From assembly GCA_026367775.1 (NCBI GenBank), contig CP111151.1:2356001-2420000 (forward strand): a DNA stretch of 64,000 bases, written 5' to 3'. Source of the DNA: Exserohilum rostratum (taxonomy: Eukaryota; Ascomycota; Dothideomycetes; Pleosporales; Pleosporaceae). The notes below the pieces were generated by a model. It was not told the origin of the DNA and did no database searches. It saw only the letters and a program-made list of their open reading frames with translations. Position numbers and translations under genes: made by a program. Shown here one piece after another: positions 8,966-21,425 of the stretch. The first letter of the stretch is position 1. The number at the start of each line of letters is the position of its first letter.

Positions 8966-11900
8966 TGTGGTTGGTGGGCAGAAGCAAAAAAGCGAGTGTA
9001 TGTATTGTATGTTTGTATGAATAGAGAAACGAATGACAGTGAAGATGGAGAAGTGAAGCTGTTCTTTCACAGAAAGAAGGCAGGCAGAAGCAGGGATACA
9101 AAAACTGAGAGGGTTGAACAAGATTTATATACTTCTCAACAAACATGGTTTTTCCAATCCAGGTACCATACTTACGTGGGCTTTTTTGTTAATCTAGAAA
9201 AACAAATCTAAAAAAGGTACCGTCTAAAGAAAGGTACCGTTGAAACATTGATGGGTCGAATCACATGGGTCGTTTTCTGCCTTTCTAACCACTACCCTAG
9301 CCAGTTCGTTTCTCACCACCCTAGTGGCTTTGTTTCTACCATGGGTAGGGACACAGCCGCCCTCCTTCTCACTTCCGTTCTTTCCTTTGATTAGTCCAGT
9401 TTCCCGTCTCTAATCTAGGTACAGTGAAGACTTGTAAGAGTGGAGATTCATAGTGTGCTTGTCACATCTTGGTTTCGTAGAAATGGTAAGGTTCGGAAAT
9501 GGAAATGAAATCGAAGAAGTGGAGAGGAGAAGGAGGAGTGGAGATCGATATGGAAAGTGTATGGCTTAGTCACCCACTCACCCTCTCTCACATGCATGGA
9601 AAGCAGGAAAAGAGAGAATATTGAATACTCAACATGCCCAGCCACTTCCTGCAGCCCAACCCATGTACATGCGCATTCGATGTGGTGAGAGGAGGGGGAG
9701 TGAGGGGAGCGTCGTTAGTGCGTCATTCCGCGAGATCGAGAGAGTGAGAGGGAGGGGTATGCAATACGCGTATACGTACATACATCTCCGCAAGTACGTA
9801 AAAATGATCTAAGTTAGAATTGATGTCTCCGTGCGCAGATTCTCTTTCTCCGTAGAAACGAAACAAAGTCATTCCTCATACGACTTTTGAAACGAAACAT
9901 TGTGGGTGTAATGTGGTTGATTGGTCGCATGTCTCGTAAGTCAGCGTGTGTATCAGATGGGAAATGAACGCTTGTTATGCAACCACAGCAATTGCGTCTC
10001 TTTCTAGAAGGGCGCAACGGCATGTATTTTTGGTCGCCGTTCTGCTTTCAGTGTGCCGCTCAATGCAATGCAGGAATTTTGCAAGGGAGGGGTGGGCTTG
10101 GATGAAAGGAGGGGATGTTTATGCGGGTTGAGGTGAGGGGTTGTTTTAGCGTTGAGAAAGGAAAGAGGTGGGGTGGGGCGGTAGAAAGCGGGTAAGGGCG
10201 GATTGTGGGGTTGGAATTGATAGATTCGGACTGCATTGGAGGAAGGGGGGAATTGTGGCTTTCTATGTGAGGTAGATGGCTGTTGCATGCGAGAGGCAGG
10301 TGGGTTGGTGGTGGAGTGGAGACGTGAAGGTCACGTGACGGGTGATGCAAGGATCGGGAGTATTGAGAGACTGGTGTAGGTAGATGATAATGATGATGTC
10401 GAGAGTCGTCTTGTTGACCAGCTAGCACTCATAGAATTGACTCTGGTTCCTGGTGCCTGGTGCTACTATAGTCTGGTATGTCACTTTGTCTGGTTACCTT
10501 GGTTGCTCACCTGCAATAATTGCTTTGCCGCGGCTCAAATGACCGGTTGATAGAAGCTGTCTGCAAACCTTTTTTCCTTGCGGAAACTACTGTGAAATAC
10601 AAGTCCAATACGCTAATTGGCGAATGAGACGGTCAAACTGATGGTGATGTCACTTGTTCGCATCCGAGTGGTTGGTGCGAGCATGCATGTCGATTGCGAT
10701 GAGCGTATGAAAAACAAACAATGACAACGCAACACGGACGGATCATCCTGGGTCATCTGACACTGGTTATTGCAGAGTACACTTTGGATGCTAATCGCGG
10801 ATTATGAGGCGAGAAAAGACGGATATGGTTTACCAAATGCGTCGGATCAGCAAGGCAGGCGACGTTTTGGGCAATAGCGCAACGCGTGTCTGATGCTTTT
10901 GCCTGAAGGTTCAGGTGGGTATTTGATAGGGAATTTCTATCTTTCTCTGGTATGTAATCGCTGGCTGCATGTAGCTAGTTGACACGAATGCCGTTTTGGG
11001 GTCGGAAGGTGGAAGAGCTGCCCGTTGGTTGCGCTGTGAGAGTGGGACTGCGTGAGGGATTTGCAGGCAGCGTCGAGGAGCATCTTTTGAGTTAGGATGA
11101 GAAGGTTTTTGCTCGCTTGCTTCCTCAAAATTCCGACATTCTCCAGAGGAGTGGGGCAGTGAGAGCGATGAAGCTAGTCATGGTGTTTGTTGTACAGGCA
11201 ACCACACCGCTCCCATGGTGAGTATTGTGGACGAGACAAGAGACCATGGTTGCGGTGGCTGCACGAGGGCGTTAGGACGACGAGAGCAAAGTTTGGTGCA
11301 AACCTTGAGGCTTTGCTTTTGGCCGCTTGTTTGTGCGCAGTGACTGCAAACTCGGGATGGAGCCAGCCGAGAGAGGGTGGCGATGCGTCAGCAGCCAAGG
11401 CGCAGCTGTATCTGAGGTGAGAAGCGAGCCGACCCTCAGGCGGGCAGACGGGCAGACGGGCAGGCAGGCAGGCAGACGGGTTGGAGAGAGAGGGTGTTGT
11501 ACTAGTAGTACGTGGGTGTGCGTGGGGTGGACATGTCGTAGGGCGAGCACGTGGAGGCGCCTCAGTCGTTGTGTGCCAGCGCAGGACTGCAGCACCGCTA
11601 GCCCTACCGCGTCGCCCCTGCGCGTCAGTCGAACGGCCAAAGGGCCAGCCGCCGTGCTTTTTCGCCTTGTTTTTGCTCTTTTGGGGGCATTGGCCATCTG
11701 CTTTGGGCGAGCACGAGGGGAACACGGCGGCCTCTTTGGGAGCACACGGCTCGCCGCCCCAAGGCCTGGCACCCATGGCAGAGGCAGAGGCAGGCTGCGC
11801 TCAGCTGACGGGGCGGGCTGTATGCGCTCTTTATCAAGGGCGGCGGACGAGGGCTTGGGGGCGATGCGCTGGCAGGTTTCGGTTCGTGCCTGGATCTGGG

Positions 11901-12243
11901 TCGGGGTGGCTGAAGCATCCGCCTCGCATATGCTATCCAGCGTTCCGCCAGCGTCCGCCGCGTCAAATGCCCACGCCTACGCCCACGCCCACGTCGCTCT
12001 CTGCACGGCACACGCCCCCCCATACCCGTACCCATAGCCATCCTGCCCTGCCCTCCCCTGTTCCCGACGGCCAGCTCAAAGCCCGCGCTGGCGGCGCCGT
12101 CCAACGACTGCGCGCCGCGTAACTCGTCATCGCTGCTGCATCGGCCCTCGTGTGGTTTGACCGCCCATTGAACCCGGGCCTCGCTGCTATCCAGGCCCCA
12201 TCCATCGCCAGCCCAGCAGGATGCCACGGCGCTTTCGCCCATC
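8966..12243. other. 3.3-kb intergenic region upstream of VAC7
   Basis: No supported gene is seen. The proximal part (9170-9250) has direct copies of AAAGGTACCGT. From about 11.2 kb the DNA is GC-rich, and long frames occur on both strands over the same bases, which marks them as compositional artefacts. A GGCAGACG/GGCAG tandem tract lies at 11442-11480 and CCCACG repeats near 11.97 kb. The last few hundred bases are probably the VAC7 promoter and 5' leader. Confidence 0.5.
11442..11480. repeat. GGCAGACG / GGCAG short tandem repeat
   Basis: Two copies of GGCAGACG are followed by four GGCA tetramers and a final GACGGG, forming an imperfect G-rich tandem tract about 770 bp upstream of the VAC7 start codon. 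Confidence 0.75.
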
Positions 12244-15200
12244 ATGACCGACCCTGACACCGACTCTCTGCTCACTGCCGACGACGACGGCGGCGGCTTC
12301 CACTCCTTCACCGGTGCCCAAGAGAGTGCTGAGCCCGCATCAACAGGCACGACGCCACCACCGGAGCCGCACGACCAGCACCACCAGCACCACCAACTGC
12401 AATATCAACCAGAACAACACGCACAACGCCCTCCCGCGACGACGCCTGCTACCGGCCCCAGCACCCCCGCAAAACCCACCTCCAAGCCCACCGCCACCGC
12501 GTCTGCTACGACCACCTCGACCACCTCCACTGCCAGCACCACCACCAGTACCACCACGCCTCCCCCTTCTGCCACCGAGGGTGCCGCAATCGCATCGTCC
12601 ATGCGGCAGCACACGCTGGCGGGCCAGCGCCCGCTGCACCCCTCCGCCTCCGCCTCGCCCTCGCCGCCCATGTCGTCGCGAGAAGCATCTCCTGCCCGCC
12701 CTCATCACCGCAATGTAACCACGACGGCCAGGCCAAACGTCAGGCCGGGCTTCCGCTCACGCAAGAGCAGCACCGACGCCAGCCCCAGCCGCATGTCCAG
12801 CCTGTCCAACTCGACGACGCCAGGCCCGCCCGCCGCTGCCGTCCAGCGAGCACACTCGGCCACGAGCATATCCGAAATCACGCCAGGTTCAACGCCCTCG
12901 TCGTCCAACGACACAATCCGCGCACCGCGTGCCTCGAGGCCCGGTTCCAAGCCCAGCTCAGGCGACTCGACGCCGCTCTCGCCCCGCTTCAAGTCTCCAC
13001 CGCCCGCCGGCGACATCTACTCGCACTCGCGCAGGAACTCGCTCCGTGCCCAGCTCAAAAAGGCAGAGTCCCAGTCCACGCCCGCCATCATCGTCGAGAG
13101 CTCGTCGCCCGCCTCACCACCCCGTCTGGCGGTCCCCGAGGACGGCATCGCGAGCGAGCCTGAAGAGCCGACGCAAACCATCAAGGCGCCTGGCCGCGGA
13201 GCCGGCGGCCTGCAACCCAAGCTCGAAACGGTGCAAGAGTCTAGCTCGCCTGCCACTCCCGGATTCCATGGTCTAGAGCCGCAAAGGTACGCTTTCCCCG
13301 CAACGGCCCCACTGTTTGTCATCGCGACGCACGTTAGACTACTCGCGGACCCAATTTCCGCTCCCATCCGCAAACTTTGTTAACGCCTCATTCTAGTTTT
13401 ATTTCTTCTGCCGTCACCACCCAAGAATTCGACACGGAGCGAAATGACGTCAACTCGTCCAAAGTTACCGAAGACCTCAGTTCCAGACTCGACTCCTCCA
13501 AGCACGACCACAAGCACACTGAGAGCGGCAGCGACAGCGCGACAAAAGGCGCCAAGAAGGGCAAGATGCAGGAGCAGCGGTCCAGCTACGCCCAGCGGCC
13601 ATACCACTCCGTCTCCGCAAAGCCCTCGCTGTCCTCCATGTCGACCCGGTCGCGCGACCCGCCGCTCCGTAACATGACGGTCGAAACCGAAACCGTCCCC
13701 TCGGTCGCACAGGCTTCCATTGTCAACCAGGACCGCGTCGCGTCAGGTCGCGCAGACGGCGGTGTGCGCCTGAGGCCCAGCAACGAAACAATCCGTCCCA
13801 AGAAGGAAAAGAAACCCACAAAGCGAAAAGCCGCATCCATCAATGCAGGCACCGGTAGGTTGCAACACATCTCGTACCACTATCACATCCCCAACCGGCC
13901 GGACTCCGGCGCGTGCAGCAAGACTCCTTCGGCTTCGGGCAGCCCTATTTCATACCGCTCGTATGATGAACGGCGCTCGTTGTTGACAATGTCTCCGCCC
14001 AGCCCAGAGCTGCGTATGCCGCCGCTGCCGCCGCCTCGCCCTCCCCATCTCAGTTATTTTTATTATTCCAGCACTAACAACAGCTACCGCACAGCTTCAT
14101 CAAAGGCAGATGTATTCGAGCAAAAGGTCGCCAGTGCCGTCGACGAGGCCGACTCGTCAGACTCGGATGCCACTTTTATTTACGAGTCGAATCCGCCCGA
14201 GCAGCCACACCGAAGCCGGCAACACCACTCCCGAACGCCGAGCATGACATCACTAGCAAGCCTCACTGACCCACGACTCCAATTGCGTGACAATCAAAAG
14301 CACCCCAGCAAGAAGAGCAGCATCAAATTCACCAACCCGTATAGTAACCCTAGCATTGACGGAGACGACCGGGGCGAAGGAACTGTGCGGTTGGGATCTG
14401 GCCGGGCAGGCGGGGGCAGCCACCACCATCATATCGGCGGCAGATATGGCCAAGGCCGAGGCGCACTGAATCACATGGTCATGGACAGCGACTCATCGAT
14501 GCCCCAGTCTTCGCGTACTCGCGGCCCAGCCTCCAGGAATCCATCGCAGCCAAACAGCCCTCGGTTCCACACGTTCAGTGTTGGCAACGGCCACACCAAT
14601 GGTAACAAGAAGAGTAGCGAGTACTCTGCTGCCTACGATATTGACGCGGAGAATGCAGCCGATGACGAACGGACCCCGCTAATCTCTGGCCGAAGTCCCC
14701 GAGCTCGAACGCCCCGCCAAAGAAATAGCACTACCGTACGTCAGCTCGAACGTCGACACCGCCGAGATGGCGGATGGTGCCGTCGCTTTGCTGGATGCTT
14801 GGTTCTCTCCATACTGCTCTTGGTGGTTGTCTTCTGCGCCGTTGGACTGGTTTTTGCCACTACCAAGCCTCTAACGAGCCTCATGGTGCGCGACATCCAG
14901 AACGTTGTTGCTAGTCAAGAGGAGGTCATTTTGGATCTCATCGTTGATGCCGTCAATCCCAACATCATTGGTGTCACTGTTGCCGACATGGACGTTTCTG
15001 TGTTTGCCAAGAGCAAGCATGTCGGCTCGGATACGTGGTGGCGTGAGCACGGAAACGGACCGCCCGGAAACATGGAGAAATGGGAGCCCATCCAGGACAA
15101 GGCTTACCGCGTCGATGCTGATGTCAGCGCCAGAGGAATCGACGAAGGAACTGATCCCATTGAAGGCGAGCCTCGCACCATGCTTCTTGGCCGCGTTTAC

Positions 15201-15569
15201 CGTTTCGACTCGCCTCTGACCTTTGAAGGCTCTTTCTTTCAACGACATCGCGCCGAGTCTATTGGTGAGCTTCGCTTGGGGCACCCAGGAAATAAGACTG
15301 AAGCGGGTGGAAGCGAACGCTGGGAAGAAGTCCTGCAGTATCCTTTTGAACTCATTGTGAGGGGCAACTTCAAATACACACTCCCCCTGAGCACCCAGGA
15401 GTTCAAGGTCCCAGTCACAGCATCCCATTACTACGACCCAGATATCGAAAAACGGAAAAGGCCCACCACCTTACCAAGGCATGAAAAGAGGAGGAATCTA
15501 CCGTTTGTACCAACAAAGCCATGGGGCCGCTACGATCGCAGAGCACTAGCGTCCTGGCACATGCAATAG
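12244..15569 (+). CDS. VAC7: Vacuolar segregation protein 7 (PI(3,5)P2 kinase regulator), 3 exons
   Basis: Exons 12244-13286, 13397-13854 and 14095-15569 give 991 residues. The first 700 are disordered, rich in Ser, Pro, Thr and His. A single membrane segment lies near residues 737-760 (the CLVLSILLLVVVFCAVGLVF stretch). It is followed by the conserved lumenal domain (TTKPLTSLMVRDIQNVVASQ, NPNIIGVTVADMDVSVFAKS, FDSPLTFEGSFF). This is the Vac7 family layout: a vacuolar membrane protein that activates the Fab1 lipid kinase with Vac14 and Fig4. Intron 2 (13855-14094, GTAGGT to CACAG, with CACTAAC branch site) is 240 nt, has no stop and is a multiple of three. It was removed because the joined GTASSKADVFEQKV matches the family, whereas the insert is Tyr/Pro/Ser low complexity. 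Retention would add 80 residues. Confidence 0.9.
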
Positions 15570-16383
15570 CACATCCTTCCATTCTGTATCACAACGTCCG
15601 GAAAAGCGAGGGTTAGCACCTTTGTGCAACACCACCAAAACCTCCCAAAAGAAAAAACTGATACCCTTCTAAACACGAGATTACGACCTTATAGACTTGT
15701 CCTAGCCCGGCGACCGTTATATTGGCGGACCGGATGCCATATCTCGGCTCCACAGCCCTTACGAATTTCTTTCTCGTTTCTGCGTTGCATTCGCACGCTA
15801 CCACGTACCCCTTTGCCAATGGCTGTACCCATTACCTAGACGTTCAAAGCTAATCTCGAGCGTACGCCTTTGCACTTGATTTGAGGGACGGTGCTTGTAT
15901 TACGATAGTTTGCGTTCGTATTTGGCAGTATGGACCTGGCCTCTGTCCTAATCAGTTTTCCATTTTTTTTTTCTTTTGCCCCATTTGAATTTTGAGCATT
16001 CTGGAGCTGGATCCCCCTGTCGATCCAAACACATTCATTTCACCCCGCCGTTCTCGGTCTTCTATGTATTTATATGCACTGAGCGTATACTTGTGTTTGA
16101 CATGTTGTCTTCTTCTTTTTGATCTTTCTCAATGGCTGGCTAGGGAGCATGGAATCGGTATGGATCAGGGACAGGAAAATATGCATTCCACCGGAGTAGG
16201 GAATGCGAAAATTCTAGTTTTCATCATCATTACGGGTTCTTTGTGACTGTATCACTGCTTGAATGACTGCATGTACCATGACTAGGCTGCGGCGATCCAT
16301 CTGTGGCTTTCTTCATAATGCACTAATCCAACACCAACTCTACATACTCCAACCGAGTCTTCAGAGAAACCTGTCTTGACAAT
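15570..16383. other. Convergent 3' region
   Basis: 814 bp between the stop codons of VAC7 and the PL4 lyase. It contains T-rich tracts (15960-15980) consistent with 3' UTR and polyadenylation sequence, and no supported gene. Confidence 0.5.
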
Positions 16384-18262
16384 CTAAACACTCTCCAACA
16401 CCAAACTATCCCACAACCAACCCCTCCACCGCTCACTCTTCGTAACTCGAATATCCAACCTATTCCCCTCCTTCCCCTCCAACAACCCCTCTCTAACCGG
16501 AAATTCCAACAAATGCCACTCCCCCGCCCTCGTAGCCCCCCGATACGTATCCTGGCTATTCAGCAACCCCTTACTAGAAATATTCCCCACCACCTCTCCA
16601 TTCACCAACACGCTCGCCGACGTGCCCTGCGAGAAGCCCGCTAGTGACAGAATCAGAGACGCAGCAGATGTAATATTGGCAGGGGGAAAAAGAATAGACC
16701 ACGTTCCTAGTTTTGATTGCGCGAAGCACCAATCTGAATCTGGAGTGGAAGACCCGATTGTGTATGTGAGATTTGCAGGACAGTTGTCTAGCCATGCGTG
16801 TTTGAAGGGTTGGGAGGGGGAGGAGAGGTGGAAATTGTCGGTTTTGCGGTCCAGGGCTCCGATTTGGAATAGCGTTGTTTTCGAAGAGGAATTGGCATTG
16901 GAGGCGGAAGAGGAAATGGGCCATGTAAGGTTGGAAAGGAAAGTTGCCGTTCCGTCATGGATTTCCACGTCGTTATGGGTAAAACTCGTTGTTAACGCTG
17001 AAAGCGATCCCCCGTTCCCCCGCGCGTACAGAGCGTATGTGCCCGTTCTTACGTGGGGAATTGTAAAGGAACCCGAGGAATCGGCGTAGGTAGTGTAGTA
17101 GTAATTCTGGCCTTGGTCTAGCGTCGATACAGTACTATTATCGTTGTCGCCTAGGAAGATGGCGGCACCAGATGCGGGACTACCATTACTCAACATGAGT
17201 TTACCTCTGAGCGTGCCGCGGGATTGGTACGCAGCATCTTTGAACCATTTGTAGGGCCAAGCTGCGTTTTCGGTTGCCCACCGAGCAGCAGCATCGGATT
17301 TACTGCCGTCGTTGAGATACCATAGCCAGGGACCCCAGGTTTTTCCTACGGCAAAGGCGTCCTGGGATGTGGCTTGGTAGTGGGTGCCGTGCAGCATGTT
17401 GAGTTGGACTGTATCGCCTGTTTTGGATTCGCGGTGGAGCTGGGGGGTAGGTTAGTCGATGTGCTAATTGCTCATTGAGTAATATGGAAAACAGTACCAT
17501 GAGCTCTTGCTTCAAATGATCACCATTGTTGTAATCCTTGCCTGGATTGATGTACCAACTTCCGACATCCTCGCCGTAGACGCCATGGTACGTTTGGTCT
17601 CTGACAAAAGCACTCCAGTCGTACTTTGTCAGATATGTCCCATCAGCCTTCTGCCAAGTTTCATCCTGGACTTTTGTAGCATTGATGTATTCTTTCAGCG
17701 GTGGTAGCACACCATCCTTGACATCTGTATGTCCATGGGTAAACGAGACATTATCCAATCGCCAGAGCGTGCGGAATTCGCCCAGAGTGGGTAAATCGCG
17801 GTTAACGAAATACTGATATGCGCCTGGAAGGTCGTCGAAAATCACCCAGTGAAAGTCACCCTCTCTCGCTGTAAATTTCACGTCGATCCAGTCATCGTCT
17901 GAATCTACAATTTCTGCTGATGTCCACTTGAGGTTTGATGCCGCGCCGTCTATGCCAATCGTTAGTAGCCAAACTGAGTTTAGATACATGGATGTGTTGG
18001 AATGATATCACATACTGTAACTGACATAGTGCCCTACAGCTCTGCCCACGCGGTCCTTCCCCCTGTACATTAGCTTGTTCGCATACTGCGCATTTTGCGT
18101 AACATTCCACAGCTCATTCCCAATCACCCAGGTTGAAGGCCCAACTTCTTTCATAAAGCTCTTGGGCTGCTGCTTTGCACCATCACTACCATCTTGAGCG
18201 GGCGACGCCGCAGCCACCGCAGCCAATGCTGCAGCAACACCAAGGACCTTGGAAACACTCAT
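16384..18262 (-). CDS. Secreted rhamnogalacturonan lyase, PL4 family, 3 exons
   Basis: Exons are 18262-18016, 17949-17498 and 17439-16384, giving 584 residues. The start at 18262 is chosen because it begins directly at a signal peptide (MSVSKVLGVAAALAAVAAASP); upstream in-frame codons are polar and lack one. The catalytic PL4 domain includes YDWSAFVRDQTYHGVYGEDVGSW, NNGDHLKQELM and the LHRESKTGDTVQLNMLHGTHYQ region. A fibronectin-like middle (RGTLRGKLMLSNGSPASGA) and a C-terminal jelly-roll (WRGWLWDSLVLESV) complete the family's three-domain layout, at the usual length. The enzyme cleaves the rhamnogalacturonan I backbone of pectin outside the cell by beta-elimination. Several NxS/T sites are present. 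Confidence 0.92.
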
Positions 18263-18987
18263 CGGGAATCGGTCGTCAGGGCGTGGAAAAAGGGCGTGGC
18301 TTGGCAGCCGGAGCAATTCTACCTCTGATTTGGCCAGGCATTATATATATTACCCATGATTATTTGCAATGTAGACCAAGAAGCCCAATGCTGAGTTGGT
18401 GCCGCTCGGTGGAGATGAGACCGAGCCTTCTTTCCGGCTAAGTACAGGATGATCCGCGGGGTTACTATTCGGGATAGGATCCTAGTCGGGTTTCTTGCTC
18501 TGGACAGTTATATTTCCTGCAATCGCGGCCTTTGCCACTAATTAATAGCGCATTTTCGACGTCTGTGCGGGGGGTGCCTGAATGTCGTCCTGGAATTGGT
18601 AGGTGATGGTCGCATCGTGGCGAGATCTGGTGCAATGCTTGGTGGGAAAGCTTGATTGCTGAGGCCAAGAAACGCTTACAGTGGCTTCGGATGGCTAGGC
18701 AGGGGTTTGTTATCGGGACCTGAGCGTCGGGCTGAAAAGTAAGGTCTGGCTTTGAAGGGCCGAAGGGGTGAATTTGGGGGCCATGTCCTGCGGCACGCTT
18801 TCCTGTTGCAGATTATAACCACTGGCTTAACAACACTAAAGCCGGTTTGCTTAGAAGCCGCGAGAAGATTTGTGAGAGGATATATTGATTTAAACACGGA
18901 TCTTCTATAGACCCCTAATCAACACCCGGGGTATAGAACAATGGCAAATTGCAAGCATACAAACAATTATTGGAGAGCATCCCTGAT
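18263..18987. other. Intergenic region, PL4 promoter and DUR3 3' end
   Basis: 725 bp upstream of the PL4 lyase and downstream of DUR3. Only short overlapping frames are present. A TATATATA tract near 18342-18350 lies about 85 bp upstream of the PL4 start and could be its TATA element. Confidence 0.4.
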
Positions 18988-21425
18988 CTACTGCTCCAGA
19001 GCTTTGGCATCAGCCTCCTTTGGCGTATGCGTTCCGGAGTCAGCCGTCTTCTCGCCTTCAACAACGGTGATACGTCCTCCACGACGGCCGCCTTTGCCTG
19101 TGATATCGCGCCACATACCACCAAAGTTGCGCGCCAAGCTCTCTCGGCCCTCCCACAGTGGGTAAACACCGACAGCAAGGGTCGAGCACATGAGCCAAAT
19201 TATACCAACAATGACCCAGCCAGAGAAAAACGACTTGCTGAAAATGTAGCCAGTACCGTACAGTGGCATGGGCCAGAGTACCAAAAGAACAAGCGTCATG
19301 GTCGCAGTCGTGATTTTAGCAATCTTCGAGGCGCGGAAAAGCTTTGCTTGCTCAGCGGCTTCGGCTTCAGGCGAGAGAGCGGCGTGGCGGCCATGTACGG
19401 CTTCGAGGTCCATGTGTGCGGCTGCAGTAACATCTGAATCGTCGACAAGTCGAATGTTCTTCATCGATACCCAGTCGTAGTTGTCTGATGTCCGAGTCAG
19501 CGAATGTACCGCATTTTTGGAAGAGAAGAACTTACCAACTCCGAAGATCAGGGTGAGAACGGGGATGAAGATCAGAGGCGAGAGCAGCGCAACAACGTTA
19601 CCCGCCAACATAGGGTTGTTGGCACCAGAAGTTTCCACGGTAATCACACCGTCATTCAACTTGGCGGTAGTCACGAGCCAGGCAGTGATACTGCAGCACA
19701 ATCCCAAGACGGGAGACAACGTAGCCGCCCACTTGTTCTGGCCCTTCCACATTAAAGTGAGAGTTGCTGGAAGCACTGCAGACGAAATAATGACGCCCAT
19801 GAAGACGTACAGCCATCCCATGCTTGTTAATGTTAGTAATATTCAGGTTAACGAATCGGCTGCAACTCACCTGATACCCGCATACCACAGTCCTGTTGAG
19901 AAGCCAGCCATGACCAGCCCAAATCCGCAGACGCAGACGTGGGAAGTGTATACAAGACGGCGGCCGCTAGCGGTGGTGTTGATATAGGTACCATAAATGT
20001 CGTACGTCAAGATACTGGATACGGCGATGAGCTGTGCGGAAAAGGCAGAAGTGACAGCCATGAAGACGACCAGAAGGGTGGCTACAGCACCTCCAGATCC
20101 GAGGAGAGCGACTGCGGCATATGGTAGGGTGAGTCCGGCACTGATCGATGCTTCATCCATAACATTAGGGTAAGTAGGGAAGTACTGGGTATGCTGGAGT
20201 GCGAGAGCCGCAAGGCCCATAGTGGTCGCACAAAGCCACTAAAAGGTGTTAGTAAACTTTGGTCACAAAATTGAGAGAAACGTACTGGAATAGCGAACCA
20301 AGAAAGACCACCGATAATGTATCCAGGAAGCGCATGGACTGGCGATGCAGCAATCGCCTTGTTGTAGTCTGCCTGATGTTAGCTTCTGAATAGGAAATAT
20401 TGCTTCGGCACAACTTACATCCGTTATCCATAAAGACAGTGCCAAAGTTTCCGATAATGTTGATGACGAAGAAAATGGCACCATCTTTGCTCCTCATTGT
20501 GAGATAGCTTCCGCCAGCGTTTCCGGGAACTGGTGATTTAGCAGAGAGCTCTTGCAAACGCTCATAAACAGCACCCGGAGATCCAAGCCTATCGCCAGTT
20601 GCGTAGGTCGTGAAAGCAAAGATGAGGAGAATGATGAGCAGAATGACGGTATGCACGTAATCCGTGAGGAAAGTAGCCTTGATACCACCAAACATGGTAT
20701 AGACAACAACTCCGAGGGGAAGAAGGAAACAGGCAGCTGCTGTGGGTACACCGGTAAGGGAGCTGATAACGGCAGCTCCGCCAGTCAGAAGCATGGCGGT
20801 GACAAGAATGTTTGTGAAGAGGCCAAAGACGATGTACACAAAGTGAGTTGACTTTCCATATCGAGCGCGGACGGCTTCGAGGAATGTCTGATAAAGGATT
20901 AGCCATGTATACTGGGGCAATCAAATGATACCACGTACATGGGCGTTCGGTGCTCGTCTCTTGAGTTCAATTGCAACAGTAGCAAATAGTAGAATCTGCA
21001 CGGTGGCACCAGCAGCATACCAGAGAGGTCCAGATACACCTGTAGTTGTTAGCTACCGTCGTACTAGCTCGATGCCAATATGACCATACCATAGCGGAAT
21101 GCGACCGAAGAACTCTGCAGGAGAGTAGCTGCCCATGTCCAAGACGATACAACGGCAGAAGCGACAAGACCAGATTTAACGGTACGACCAGCAGTTGAGA
21201 ACATTTCCGAAGTCTGGAGTTCATTGTTGTAGCGTTTCAGTACCCAAGTAGTAAAGACCTTGAAGTTGTTAGTCCATACTGCTCCCCATGTTGCAGCATC
21301 ATGGTGAAGGAAGCGCATACCATGCCAAGGGCAAAGAGAAAACCGACACCAAGAACGATGCCATAACCCCAGCCCTGCCCCAGAGGGGAGGCAGAGGGAC
21401 CAATAGGTGTACCACCGCCGGCCAT
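18988..21425 (-). CDS. DUR3: Urea active transporter (sodium:solute symporter family), 8 exons
   Basis: Exons: 21425-21321, 21258-21090, 21039-20939, 20887-20419, 20368-20286, 20238-19871, 19822-19536 and 19484-18988; 692 residues, normal for fungal Dur3. The start MAGGGTPIG...LGQGWGYGIVLGVGFLFALGM, then SEMFSTAGRTVKSGLVASAVVSSWTWAATLLQSS and the many membrane segments, are typical of the urea subfamily of solute:sodium symporters. It imports urea at the plasma membrane with proton or cation coupling, feeding nitrogen metabolism. The last intron (19535-19485, 51 nt) is stop-free and a multiple of three. It is removed because the junction LIFGVDNYDW matches the family. The C-terminus is a cytosolic basic and acidic tail. 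GATA cores upstream are listed separately. Confidence 0.94.

Noticed and set aside
11174..12037. Long open frames on both strands (about 200-236 codons)
   Set aside because: They overlap each other in GC-rich DNA, have repetitive composition and no family resemblance; GC bias alone removes stop codons.
12340..12736. Minus-strand frames inside the first VAC7 exon
   Set aside because: Gly/Arg-rich mirror images of the Pro/Ser/Thr-rich VAC7 coding strand.
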